Assembly (NCBI GenBank): GCA_963575645.1 | Contig: OY754464.1 | Coordinates: 74,064,948 to 74,128,947, forward strand | Source: Xanthostigma xanthostigma | Lineage: Eukaryota; Arthropoda; Insecta; Raphidioptera; Raphidiidae | Direction: 5' to 3' | DNA: 64,000 bases | Part shown: positions 43,385 through 53,795 of the stretch, piece after piece | How positions within the stretch are numbered: position 1 is the stretch's first letter | Layout of the letters: the number at the start of each line of letters is the position of its first letter | Position numbers and translations under genes: made by a program | The notes under the pieces: generated by a model | Databases searched by the model: none | What the model saw: only the letters and a program-made list of their open reading frames with translations | What the model was told of the DNA's origin: nothing

Positions 43385-43661
43385 ATTGTTAATAAAAATC
43401 GCAGGATTGTGAACAAAAAGTTATTTATTAATTAGTGTACGACGTTTCGTCTATAAATTTAGACTTTTTCAAGTACAAATGTGAAAATTTAAAACAATAA
43501 TTATGAAAATAAACATTAATTACTAACCATAGCAATTAATAATAATTATTGTTTTAAATTTTCACATTTGTACTTGAAAAAGTCTAAATTTATAGACGAA
43601 AAGTCGTACACTAATTAATAAATAGCTTTTTGTCCACAATCCTGCGATTTTTATTAACAAT
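43385..43661. mobile_element. Foldback with Penelope-type hammerhead-like core
   Basis: The arms of about 117 bp (TTGTTAATAAAAATCGCAGG and its complement) surround a short AT-rich centre. Within each arm, CTTGAAAAAGTCTAAATTTA then TAGACGAAACGTC (minus strand of 43441-43474, plus strand of 43573-43606) forms a GTCTA/TAGAC stem followed by GAAA, close to the hammerhead core found in terminal repeats of Penelope-like elements. It may be an inverted pair of such terminal repeats without the coding part. Confidence 0.6.
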
Positions 43662-44194
43662 TATCTCGATGGACACGATATCTAATATACCTATATTTAA
43701 TCATTATTATTATTCATAAATAATAAGTAGAAAAAAATTAAGTTAAATATATCTTTATTAACCATCAATAAAAGTGAAACTTTATTATAAAATTTAATTT
43801 AAACCTTATATAACAAAAAACAAATACTGAGACCAACCATAATATTGTTTATAAATTACCTTGAAATGACTTTCAAACCTATGATGAGGTACCTATTTCG
43901 AGTTTAAATGTTAGTCAGTTATTCATTCGCGTTCAATGTGACAATCCCAAATTTATTTTTTATTTTACAAAAAGTATACTTACATTAAAAAGTGATAAAC
44001 TTTTTTATTATGTCTGTTCAAATTGTTAGTGTTTTACCTTTTTATTACGATAGTAAATTGTGAGCTAATTTCAGTTGAGTGCTTTGTGAGACATCTTTTG
44101 AGGTATCATCTAATTCAACGAGCATCGAACTAAAAAGGTATGCGATTTGTAAATTTAAAAAACCAACTATTTATAAAATTTCATTGTCATATTT
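43662..44194. other. AT-rich unassigned sequence
   Basis: No gene or repeat is recognised. Confidence 0.4.
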
Positions 44195-44196
44195 TA

Positions 44197-44681
44197 TGCC
44201 TCAACTACACGCGTGGCCAGCACCGCCACTTACAGGCACTCACGAATGTGTAGAGGGCATGTTCGTCGGTGCGCGGACATAATCGCCTGTAATCGGCAGT
44301 AATCGGTTGATTGTCGGTACATCAAAGGAATGCGTAGCCAGCATCGTGCGCGCGTATACACAATCGGACAACATTCAGTCGCACGGCAGAGGTTGAGGGA
44401 GAAAATGCGTGAAATTGTTTATTTATTTATTTGTTTTTGTGGTGTTTAGCGCGAAGACAATGTCTACGTATGCGTGGACCAACACAGAGACTTTTAAATT
44501 TATAGAACTCTACCAAAAAGAACCATGTAATTGCAGCAGCCGCTAGCACTTCGACATCCATGTCGAACTGATGACAGTGAGTGAATGAACCGGCACGATT
44601 GTGTGGACGGCTAGGCAATCATCGCGGCGATGATAGGCACTTATTTGAGTGGCGATGCTGGCCACGTGTGTAGTGGAGGCA
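44197..44681. mobile_element. PIF/Harbinger-like deletion derivative 2
   Basis: The ends are TGCCTCAACTACACGCGTGG and the complement of TGCCTCCACTACACACGTGG, flanked by TTA and TAA. As in the element at 6483, a MADF-like start lies on the plus strand and a possible transposase start on the minus strand, joined at about 44533. That shared design supports the same superfamily, although the end sequences are different. Confidence 0.7.
44460..44546 (+). pseudogene. MADF-domain ORF start in Harbinger-like element
   Basis: ATG at 44460 gives MSTYAWTNTETFKFIELYQK then EPCN before the frame runs into unrelated sequence and stops. The pattern FI.LY...P at the start of helix 1 is that of a MADF domain. 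Only the first 25 or so residues remain. On the other strand a frame from 44567 reads MDVEVLAAAAI, which could be the start of the matching transposase, but that piece is too short to prove. Confidence 0.55.
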
Positions 44682-44718
44682 TAAAATAAATCATCATTAT
44701 GAATTTATTTCTTCTTCC

Positions 44719-44983
44719 TGTAAAATTTTTATGATTTTTTTATTGTTGAATCGATTTTTTTGAAAAATAGCAAAAGAATTCTTGAAATTTTTCAAGAATT
44801 CCAATTATTTAAAAAAATTTAGCACACGTTTTGTTATTTCGATGTGTCAATCGTTAGAATAAATTTTCTTTCGACAACAAATCGTTTTTTTTTTTAAATT
44901 GGAATTGAATTCTTGGAAAATTCCAAGAACCTTTTGTCTTTTTAAAAAAATCTACGATTCGGCAAAAAATCATAAAAATTTGG
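44719..44983. repeat. Foldback, imperfect
   Basis: AAAATTTTTATGATTTTTT and GAATCGATTTTTTTGAAAAA on the left pair with TTTAAAAAAATCTACGATTC and AAAAAATCATAAAAATTT on the right. An inner pair uses GAATTCTTG.AAATTT. No coding region is seen. Confidence 0.6.
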
Positions 44984-45864
44984 AAATTCAAATTTTGAAC
45001 CGGGGATATCCCGGAAAATACGGGGTTTGTAGAAAAATGTTTGGGACAAAAGTGTCATGTTTTTTCACAGCCAATCGAATGCTGATGTAAGAAATTAAGA
45101 TTCCCATTATAAAAAGATGACCCTGAATGACCTTGAACCGTCGACCCAAGGTCAAAAGTGACCATGGCATCCGATGTCCCCCTTCGAACGAATCAACTTT
45201 GCCCTAAACCCATTATCGATTTTACCCTAATCTGAAAATATAACCTCATCCGAAGATTAAAATGACTCTGTATAAATAATTTTTTGTTACATTGTTGACT
45301 TAGTGGCCACACAAAATCATCACATTTGTTCGTAACGTTAACTCACTGAGCAGCCGCTTCGCGAAATTCACAAAACACACCTAAAGAAGTTTTACTCTAT
45401 AAAATAAAAACAAAAACACAAATAAAGAGAACGTTCGTAGAAAATATTGACATGCACTGCTCTGGTAGTCCATGGAGATTCAAATATCAATCAGCAATAT
45501 TGCAATAAACGGAAAATATGACCACACTGTTTTTTATGTGTTTCATAACTGAATTATCTGCGGTTTATTGACTGCAAATGGAGTGGAACACATTTTTTAT
45601 CAGACATCAGAATCAGGACTATCAAAAACAAAACCTATCGGATTGTTCGGCTGATTAATTAATACATTAATAACATTATTTCACTGAAATTAGTGTCAGA
45701 CACGGTTTTTTTATTTTTCTGCAACGTTTGGTACTAATTTACACGAGAACTAAATTAAACAGCGAAATCTCTGCTTGTAATTTTTAATTTTTACACTTTT
45801 TTTCCCCATTTGTGAGTTTCCGTACCTCAAAAGGAAAATAATAAAAAAAATTTTTTTTTAATAT
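44984..45864. other. Unassigned sequence
   Basis: No gene is recognised. Confidence 0.4.
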
Positions 45865-46010
45865 ACCACGTTTTTAAATCCAACTGAAAAGTATAAAATA
45901 ATTTTTCTAACTCTTATGAGTAGGTACCCACGTTTTTCGTTTTAAATTCTACTCATTAAGCTTAACGAAATTATTTTATATTTTTTAGTTCGTTTTAAAA
46001 GTGCGATATA
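45865..46010. repeat. Foldback related to 25441-25849
   Basis: AACTGAAAAGTATAAAATAA pairs with TTATTTTATATTTTTTAGTT, and CTTATGAGTAGG..CTACTCATTAAG forms the centre. The ACTAAAAAGTA and AATGAGTA words are shared with the foldback at 25464. Confidence 0.5.
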
Positions 46011-46442
46011 TTAGAAAAAATGTTTATTTCTTATTTTAGTTATTTTTCTTTTATTATTTTCACATTTTCTTGTATTGTCATCTAATTGTGATATATGTTA
46101 AAAATTTCAAGTCTCTCTCATCAGGAAGTTAGTTTAAAATCAATTACAAAGTTTCGCCCGACAGACACGAAAAGCAAGTTAATAAAAACTTGTTTGAAAA
46201 GGAACCTTTATGGGAGTCCGTTCGTACCTATGTCCTGTGTTAGTTGTATCGCCAGAATCCAAAAGGTATTTTCTAGAAAATGTGGAGGGGAGGAAGCTCA
46301 AAGTTTAACACCCAAACAAATCTTGCTATATTCAGAGATGTGGAGTATCATTTAAAAGGATTTTAACACTATTTTTCTTATAATCTCTCTTATGATACCT
46401 GACAATGTTAATTTTAATTACTTCAAGTTTTCTTTTAAACGA
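46011..46442. other. Unassigned sequence
   Basis: No gene is recognised. The 86-residue frame at 46095-46355 has no motif that I know. Confidence 0.35.
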
Positions 46443-46837
46443 TGTAAGGTAGCGGTGTGAGCACTAGACTCGAATTCGGGAGGTACGAGGTCCAAGTCCC
46501 GGCAGGGGCAGACGTTGCCTCTCGCCGAGAAACGGTAATTCATGTGCCGGCCATCTTGTCGAGGTTTTCTATGGTTTCCCTCAATAATTCCAGATAAATA
46601 TCGAGATGGTTCCTTATTCAAGGCCATGGCCGATGATCTGTCAAACTCCTATTTGCCTACCTTATCCTAATGTCTTAAAATTCCTTCATTGCCTATTGGT
46701 ATTAATTAAGTGGAAGTTTAAAAATGTAGAAGATAACGGGAAGTGTGATAGATGGAAAATAGTAATGGTGCGAATGGTGTCTGTTATGACATAAAGTTAA
46801 GAAACGGACGCTAAACACATTATTAGTATTATTATTA
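46443..46837 (+). mobile_element. tRNA-derived SINE, copy C
   Basis: AGCGGTGTGAGCACTAGACT, a decayed B box (GGTCCAAGTCC), CTCTCGCCGAGAAACGGTAA, AATTCCAGATAAATAT and GAAACGGACGCTAAACAC are in the family order, followed by an ATT-rich tail. Confidence 0.85.
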
Positions 46838-47395
46838 TGTATAACGATTTTGATTTGATTTTTTCTGACCGTAACATGTAAAAGACGCGTTAGCTCATTA
46901 TTTTACTGGACTGTGCTGTGAAAACTTTTGATTACGTGCGTTAAAAAATAAATAAAAAATACTTTAAAAGTGATCGTTTTTATAGTCAACCGTTTGCAAT
47001 AAATAAAGGATTAGGTAGAATGCTAATTATTTTATGCGTAGGGATTTTTTAAGGTCGATATGACTAATGCCCCCATTCGAACGTTAAACCTCTTTATTGC
47101 ATTTCGAAGGATGTTATATGGGATGAAAGGAGGTCTGTTTACAACTCTCTTTACAAGAGAGAGTGGGATCAATACTTCGCAACCCATAACTCACTCTATT
47201 TCAGCAAACATGCTGCTTCGTATCTAACTAATGCCGGCCAAACTTTTGACAAATGATCGCGACCTAAGTAAAGTCCTCCAAAGTGACTTGCCGTCTAGTT
47301 TTTGATGTGAAATTGTATGTATGTTAATGAATAAAATGCACATTATTTTTTTTTAATTATACATTTAATTACTTATTCAAAAAATAATAATAAAT
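46838..47395. other. Unassigned sequence
   Basis: No gene or repeat is recognised. Confidence 0.4.
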
Positions 47396-47662
47396 TAAAA
47401 ATTGATTATTGTTGATTTTGGTAGGTAGTACATTGTTGAACTTGTGTTGAGTAACACAAGTTCAACGATGAACTACCAAAATCAACAATAATCAATTTTT
47501 AACTTGTATATTATTTTATTTTCAACAATGAACTACCAAAAACAACAATAATCAATTTTTGACTTGTATATTATATAGCACAGAAAAGAATCTAACGAGA
47601 TTCTTCGATAGAGATGTGCGAAATTTAGCACAGAAGAGAATCTCCAACGAGATTCTCCGATT
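47396..47662. repeat. Small palindrome with direct repeats
   Basis: ATTGATTATTGTTGATTTTG at 47402 pairs with CAAAATCAACAATAATCAAT at 47480. TCAACAATGAACTACCAAAA with CAACAATAATCAATTTTT is then repeated directly 60 bases on (47521). After it, AGCACAGAA.AGAATCT..AACGAGATTCT occurs twice (47578 and 47629). Confidence 0.7.
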
Positions 47663-47992
47663 TGAATGTATGTAATTAAAGGTGCAAACATATACTTCTG
47701 TCTTTTTTTAAGCCGTAAGCACTGGCGTATCCAGGAGGGCAAAACAAGCACGAGGAACCCGGCTTAAGAAATTTCTAATTTGCTCCCTCCTGGGCTAAAA
47801 GCTGGGTACGCCCATGTTAACGTCATAGAAAAAGATAAAGTTTTTGAAACAGAGATACTTTATTCAAATTGATTGCAAGTACTTACATCAACCAATCCTA
47901 TCATCGAAGAAGGAGACGCAGATATATTTTCGATACGCTTTGTTGCCTTCACTCACAGCACAATGATTCATAATAGTAAATTATTAAATATA
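47663..47992. other. Unassigned sequence
   Basis: No gene is recognised in this interval. Confidence 0.4.
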
Positions 47993-48566
47993 CAGTATGT
48001 AAACACGTAAGGTGCACATAGGGAAATTAACATTGGGAAAAAATGACTGGATCAGAGTGAGCCATGAAATCTTGTTTTTCAATTCGACAGATATTCTTTT
48101 GTAAAATGAATGTGTATTCTACCGAAGAAAATATTCAAATGATTACAGCATAATCGGACTTTTTTTATTAATGGGACATTAAATTCTCAAAAATACTTAA
48201 CTATGGTGCGAGATCAAATATCTCCGTCTATTCGTGTTGAACCTAAAGACATTGGGTCACTGATCTACCAACGAGTATACGTCATACCAGTCAGACAATT
48301 TTTGAATGAAATGTTTCCAAACAGATGGAGTTGTTTTTTTGTTTTATTTAGGTACAAAAAAATTAAAATAATGATTTATAAAAGCTTTTTATTAGGTATT
48401 AAAAAAGCCAATTAAAATAAAAATATATCAAAATAAAATAAAAATCCTCAAGATTACAACAATAATTCAATAGAAATAACAATTAATGCAGTCATGGCTA
48501 ACTCTGATCCAAGTATTTTTTCCCAATGCTAATTTCTCTATGTGCACCTTATGCGTTTACATATTG
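47993..48566 (+). mobile_element. Tc1/mariner-type element, internally deleted
   Basis: The ends CAGTATGTAAACACGTAAGG and the complement of CAATATGTAAACGCATAAGG are each bordered by TA, the mariner target. The TIRs run about 80 bp, through GTGCACATAG and CATTGGGAAAAAAT. A transposase remnant lies between them. Confidence 0.75.
48110..48337 (+). pseudogene. Mariner-like transposase remnant
   Basis: Fragments read YSTEENIQMI (near 48114), then in another frame NSQKYLTMVRDQISPSI (from 48182), and then VRQFLNEMFPNRW (near 48290-48330). In mariner transposases the SEEN, the GPFF..G..NS..YL.ML and the VR.FL.E.FP.RW segments occur in this order. The FQQDGAPPH stretch expected between the last two, with its catalytic Asp, is missing. 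There is a frame break between the first and second fragment. It would cut and join DNA at TA sites if whole; here it is a relic. Confidence 0.65.
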
Positions 48567-49957
48567 TATGGTTGCAAGTGACTTAATGAATCCGGTCTAT
48601 AGTTAAGCAACGAGTACCAACATAACAAAACTAATGCAAAAGATCCGCTACCATCTATCAGATGTCGGAACTATTCATTTATCAATGGCACTTTACAATT
48701 CAAATCGGGGTTAATACATTCAAACTGCGGCCGCTTGATGAAAACTCCACTGTATTGTATGTTTTACTCGATTGTGATATAATAATGTTGTAAATGATTC
48801 GACAAAATGTATAAATCAACTTTATTATATTATGTAAGTCTGTGGTCAAAAGGCAAAACCGCTCATTTTGAATTTGTGGTAAAACAAGATTAATGATGAG
48901 TCAATCATTCATCTCATTATTGACCCAGTTGCCATTTTTCAGGGCATTAATAAAATAACCCAATGCGAGAGTAAAGATTCCCTACCACGAAGCCTGTAAC
49001 TATAGGAGACCTAGCTCTCTATGCTTGCTGTGTTTCGAGATGGACCGTTTTCTGGCGCACGCGAAATGGGAAAACTTCGGTTCCTTCCACCGGTTTTTGC
49101 CATAGTTACCAAAGTTATTTAACTTCACAGACACTATAAACATGTAAGCCATGAACGTGTGTGCGTTACCCAGTAGCTGACGCAACAGATATCGGTCCAA
49201 CTCGTCCTGGTTCCAGAGTTCGTGCTTCCTACACAAGGCCTGATCTGGTAGCTAATTTGACCAGATCAGGCCGTTTGGAGAGCTGGCGATCATCAGACGT
49301 CATATGGACACGGAATCTTATTTACCGACTGATCTCATCAAGTCATTTGTGGAGTGCGCCAAGGATTCACGCAAATGAATAAATAATTGGCTATACATTT
49401 TTCACGAGAAAACTTGGAATCCCTGTGTAAAATTTAAATTGTGAAAATAATAATAATAATTTAGAGTGATGATGATCCTGTTTAAATGTTGGAAGATTGA
49501 AGGATGAATCCTGGTGGCATAGGATCGATGAACTAAGCGAACATTGAAGGTTTTTTTTATTGCATTTTATTGTCTGACATTTCGGCAAACTTTATGCCAT
49601 CTTCCGAGAATCAATGCTGTCTGTTTTCTCCGTATTGTTGTTATGTATAAAATAAATTAAAATAAAAAACAGAACAGCCCCGTTTTATAACATTTTGGTG
49701 CGAAACCTTAGAAATAGCAAAAAAATTGACTTATGAAACTTTGTTTTTAGACTATAGATCAATGAACGGTTCGCCTCCAGCTTTAAATAAAATAAACTAT
49801 TGGAGTTATTTACCGTTGTGTTGAGTTGTTTCATTTATTTCATTATTATTGTTGTTTGATTTATTTCTTGTAGATTATTGTACATTTATTAATTTTAATG
49901 AGTTCATTTCATATTCAATATATAATAATAATACCTAGTAATTTTGGGAGCAGTATA
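48567..49957. other. Unassigned sequence, one unexplained frame
   Basis: Most of it shows no gene. A minus-strand frame at 49000-49236 begins MCRKHELWNQDELDRYLLRQLLG-like (residues 1-23), with plausible amino-acid use but no family that I recognise; an overlapping plus-strand frame (49161-49382) covers part of the same bases. TGATCTGGT..ACCAGATCA near 49240-49268 forms a short hairpin. At 49555-49625 a transposon-like TTGCATTTTATTG and CATCTTCCGAGAA run is seen. Confidence 0.35.
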
Positions 49958-52900
49958 TAGTTTAAGCTCCCATGACACAAAAAGTTACCCCAAAGAACAC
50001 CTCAAAATTATAAAGTGAAAATGGCTGAAAAACATGTCAGAAACATGTTACGCCCGCCAGACAAGTAAAAATTTGTTAATTGTTATTTTTTATGAATTTT
50101 TGAAATTTAAAAAAAAAACATGATTTTACTTTCCAAAACACCTGCTTGAAATTTATACAATTTGTAGTAAATAATGTACCATTTTTGAAAAAATTGGTCT
50201 GGCTGACAATTTTTGTTAATAAGCTAGCCAGACTTCATTTGTTATAAACTATTTTTTTTTATGAAAATACATTTCATAACACCTCCTTGAATTTTTTTTT
50301 AAATAAAGTTTAAGATCTCTTCTATCTAATACAACTGGTCTGGCTGACAATTTTTGTTAATTAATGTGCCAGACTTTATTTTGAATGCACAGCAACAATG
50401 CATCAAGACCAATCACAGGCATTTAGGAACACCTCGTAAAAAAAAAAAACAACTGAAGTTTAAGATGTCCTCTATGCATAAAAATATGCCTGTCATTAAA
50501 AAAATGTTTTTTACCATGTCAGATTCAATTTTTAAGCGCCGTGACAGCGTTTTTTTATAAACAAATCAGCTTTTCCAAGGGCCGTGTCAAAACACCCCCT
50601 TAATTTTTTTATGAAAGAAGGTTTGACATCTATTTTCCGCATAAAAATTGGTCTGTCAGCGAAAAAATGTTTTTTACTATGACAGACTTTATTTTTTAAG
50701 TGCTGCGACCACATTTTTTAATGAAAAAATATGGTATAATCATTGCTAACTAGAAAAAAAAATTTTTTTTTACTCTAAATAAATACGGTAGATCCCTTTT
50801 ATATACTTTAATACATTTTTTATCAAAATATTGTTTTTTACTATGACAGACTTAATTTTAAAGCGCCGCGACTGTTTTTTTTTTTTTTTTAAATAAGCTT
50901 TTACAACGGGCGCGTCAAAACACCCCCTTAATTTTTTTCTGAAAGAAGGTTTGACATCTATTTTCCGCATAAAAATTGGTCTGTCAGCGAAAAAATGTTT
51001 TTTACTATGACAGACTTCATTTTTTAAGTGCTGCGACCACATTTTTTAATGAAAAAATATGGTATAATCGTTGCTAACTAGAAAAAAATTATTTTTTTAT
51101 TCTAAATTAATACGCTAGATCCCTTTTATACACTTTAATACATTTTTTATCAAAATATTGTTTTTTACTGTCAGACTTAATTTTAAAGCGCCGCGACTAT
51201 TTTTTTTTTGCGCTTTACGGGGCTGTGCTCCGCTCAGCAGTGACAATAGTAGCTCCACCATATTCTGAGTTTATATTGCAGTTTTTCTTTCCACAAAAAT
51301 ATTATTGGGACTATCATGAACATATACAAAAAAATTTTGAATTTTTCCATTTTTCGGCTGTTCCTTTGGATTTTTTTTTAATAAACCACCCCTGTATTCA
51401 GGCGAACAAAACAAAAAAAAAGTATTAAAATCGGTCGAGTCATTTTCGAATTTTTGCCAGTCTAACGCTTATAATATACAGATGTAGTGATAGTGATTTT
51501 TGACAAAACACCGTCATATTGCAGCGATTTTTAGTACGAACAACGCATTTTTTCGATCTTTCTAAATGCAATATCTCAAAAACGGTCCATTTTATAGGAA
51601 AATCATAAGAGACCTTTTTTCTTTAGAATTGTCCAAAAAACCTAAAAAAAATAGTTCCGACGCCAAAAACAAAAAAAAATTATTTTCCGAAAATTTTTTG
51701 CAAATTTTGAATTTTTTTTTGCAAATTTTGAATTTTTTTTGAAAATTTTGTTTTTTTTTCAATTTTTTATTTGGAATATTTAGAATATGCATTTCTAGAC
51801 AAATAATGTTATAAACATTTTAGTAAAATTTAATGATTCTTGCTTCTGCAAAGTGATTTTAATTGCTTGTTTGCCGGCGCAAGATGACTTACTAACTTTC
51901 CGAATTTTTTCCAGGTAAACTATAGCTCTGACGAAAAAAGTACAAGATATCTTTTTTATAGAAAAAAACGTCCTTTACAATACAGTATTTGTTATTTATC
52001 TCTATCTTTATCCCAGCTCAAAATATTCAAGAATTTTGAAAATAAAAATTTTTTTCAAAATTTTTTTTGACTTTGGGAAATCGATAGACGAATGAACTTT
52101 TTTTATTTCAATCAGTACACTTTAAACTACTTATAAAAAAAAATTGAGTCTGTTTGCGAATTTCTGGAGCTTTTGGTCTAAAATTGCCTCCACCGACTGG
52201 ACTAAAAAGCATATTAGAGGTATTAATTAACAAAAATTGTCAGCCAGACCAGTTGTATTAGATAGAAGAGATCTTAAACTTTATTTAAAAAAAAAATTCA
52301 AGGAGGTGTTATGAAATGTATTTTCATAAAAAAAATAATTTATAACAAATGAAGTCTGGCACATTAATTAACAGAAATTGTCAGCCAGACCAGTTGTATT
52401 AGATAGAAGAGATCTTAAAGTCTGTCATAGTAAAAAACATTTTTTCGCTGACAGACCAATTTTTATGCGGAAAATAGATGTCAAACCTTCTTTCATAAAA
52501 AAATTAAGGGGGTGTTTTGACACGGCCCTTGGAAAAGCTGATTTGTTTATAAAAAAAACGCTGTCACGGCGCTTAAAAATTGAATCTGACATGGTAAAAA
52601 ACATTTTTTTAATGACAGGCATATTTTTATGCATAGAGGACATCTTAAACTTCAGTTGTTTTTTTTTTTTACGAGGTGTTCCTAAATGCCTGTGATTGGT
52701 CTTGATGCATTGTTGCTGTGCATTCAAAATAAAGTCTGGCACATTAATTAACAAAAATTGTCAGCCAGACCAGTTGTATTAGATAGAAGAGATCTTAAAC
52801 TTTATTTAAAAAAAAATTCAAGGAGGTGTTATGAAATGTATTTTCATAAAAAAAAATAGTTTATAACAAATGAAGTCTGGCTAGCTTATTAACAAAAATT

Positions 52901-53150
52901 GTCAGCCAGACCAATTTTTTCAAAAATGGTACATTATTTACTACAAATTGTATAAATTTCAAGCAGGTGTTTTGGAAAGTAAAATCATGTTTTTTTTTTA
53001 AATTTCAAAAATTCATAAAAAATAACAATTAACAAATTTTTACTTGTCTGGCGGGCGTAACATGTTTCTGACATGTTTTTCAGCCATTTTCACTTTATAA
53101 TTTTGAGGTGTTCTTTGGGGTAACTTTTTGTGTCATGGGAGCTTAAACTA
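49958..53150. mobile_element. 3.2 kb palindromic element with repeated hairpin modules
   Basis: The ends TAGTTTAAGCTCCCATGACA and its complement are bordered by ATA on each side. The arms 49958-50689 and 52427-53150 are almost identical. Each arm is a chain of modules, with AACACC..CTT near one edge and a hairpin such as GTCTGGCTGAC..GCTAGCCAGAC or GTCTGTCAGCG..ATGACAGAC at the other. Extra modules continue in the spacer (to about 51200 on the left, from about 52200 on the right). The 1 kb middle is AT-rich and unlike the modules. Frames at 50354-51042 and 52378-52754 are the same modules read in different copies. No enzyme is encoded; class unknown. Confidence 0.75.
51200..52195. other. Non-module centre of the palindromic element
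   Basis: It starts after the last left module (TTTTGCGCTTTACGGGGCTG) and contains TAAAATCGGTCGAGTCATTT and AACTTTCCGAATTTTTTCC. These resemble non-coding parts of other insect transposons, but I cannot name a family. There is no long open frame. Confidence 0.45.
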
Positions 53151-53389
53151 ATAACTCACTCCTGTTTTTAACGCATTTACTTTGAATACCAATTGATTAA
53201 AATATACAAATTTTAATTATTTTTCGATTGAACACGATACCTGAATAGTTAAAATAGATTTTAAATCAGTCTACATTACAATGCTATGGTTAGTTTTCGT
53301 AATACAATTGTTTGTATAGAATTCTAGCGGCCTGGCCCAGTTTACGCGGGTGCGATACATATATTTTGTGTTGTCGGACAATTTCGTAA
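53151..53389. other. Short unassigned gap
   Basis: CTAGCGGCCTGGCCCAGTTT at 53325 resembles the start of the RTE-type 3' ends but does not continue as one. Confidence 0.35.
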
Positions 53390-53795
53390 AATAATAATAA
53401 TGCGTTTAACGTCCGTTTCTCGACTTATGTCATAATAGACGCCATTCGCACAATTACTATTTTTTTTCTACCACACTTCCCGTTATTTTCTACAATTTTT
53501 AAACTTCAACTTAATTAATAGCAATGAGCGAATGAAGGATGTTTAGGATAAGGTAGGGAAATTTTAAGCACAGGAGTTTGACAGGTAATCGGCCTTGGCC
53601 TTGAATAAAGAACCATATCGATATTTATCTGGAATTATTGAGGGAAACCATGGAAAACCTCAACAAGATGGCCGGTACAGGAATTACCGTTTCTCGGCGA
53701 GAGGCAGTAGGAAAATGTCCTAGACACATCTGCCCCTGCCGGGATTCGAACCCGGTATCTCCCGAATGCGAGTCTAGTGATCTCACCGCTAATTG
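53390..53795 (-). mobile_element. tRNA-derived SINE, copy D
   Basis: On the minus strand it has GCGGTGAGATCACTAGACTC, a perfect B box GGTTCGAATCC, GAGAAACGGTAATTCC, AATTCCAGATAAATAT and GAGAAACGGACGTTAAACGC, followed by a short ATT tail. It is the best-preserved head of the four copies. Confidence 0.9.

Noticed and set aside
50354-52754. Several related frames (60-109 residues) sharing CHSKKHFFADRPIFMRK
   Set aside because: They are the same hairpin module read in different copies and orientations. Lysine/phenylalanine-rich text reflects A/T runs.
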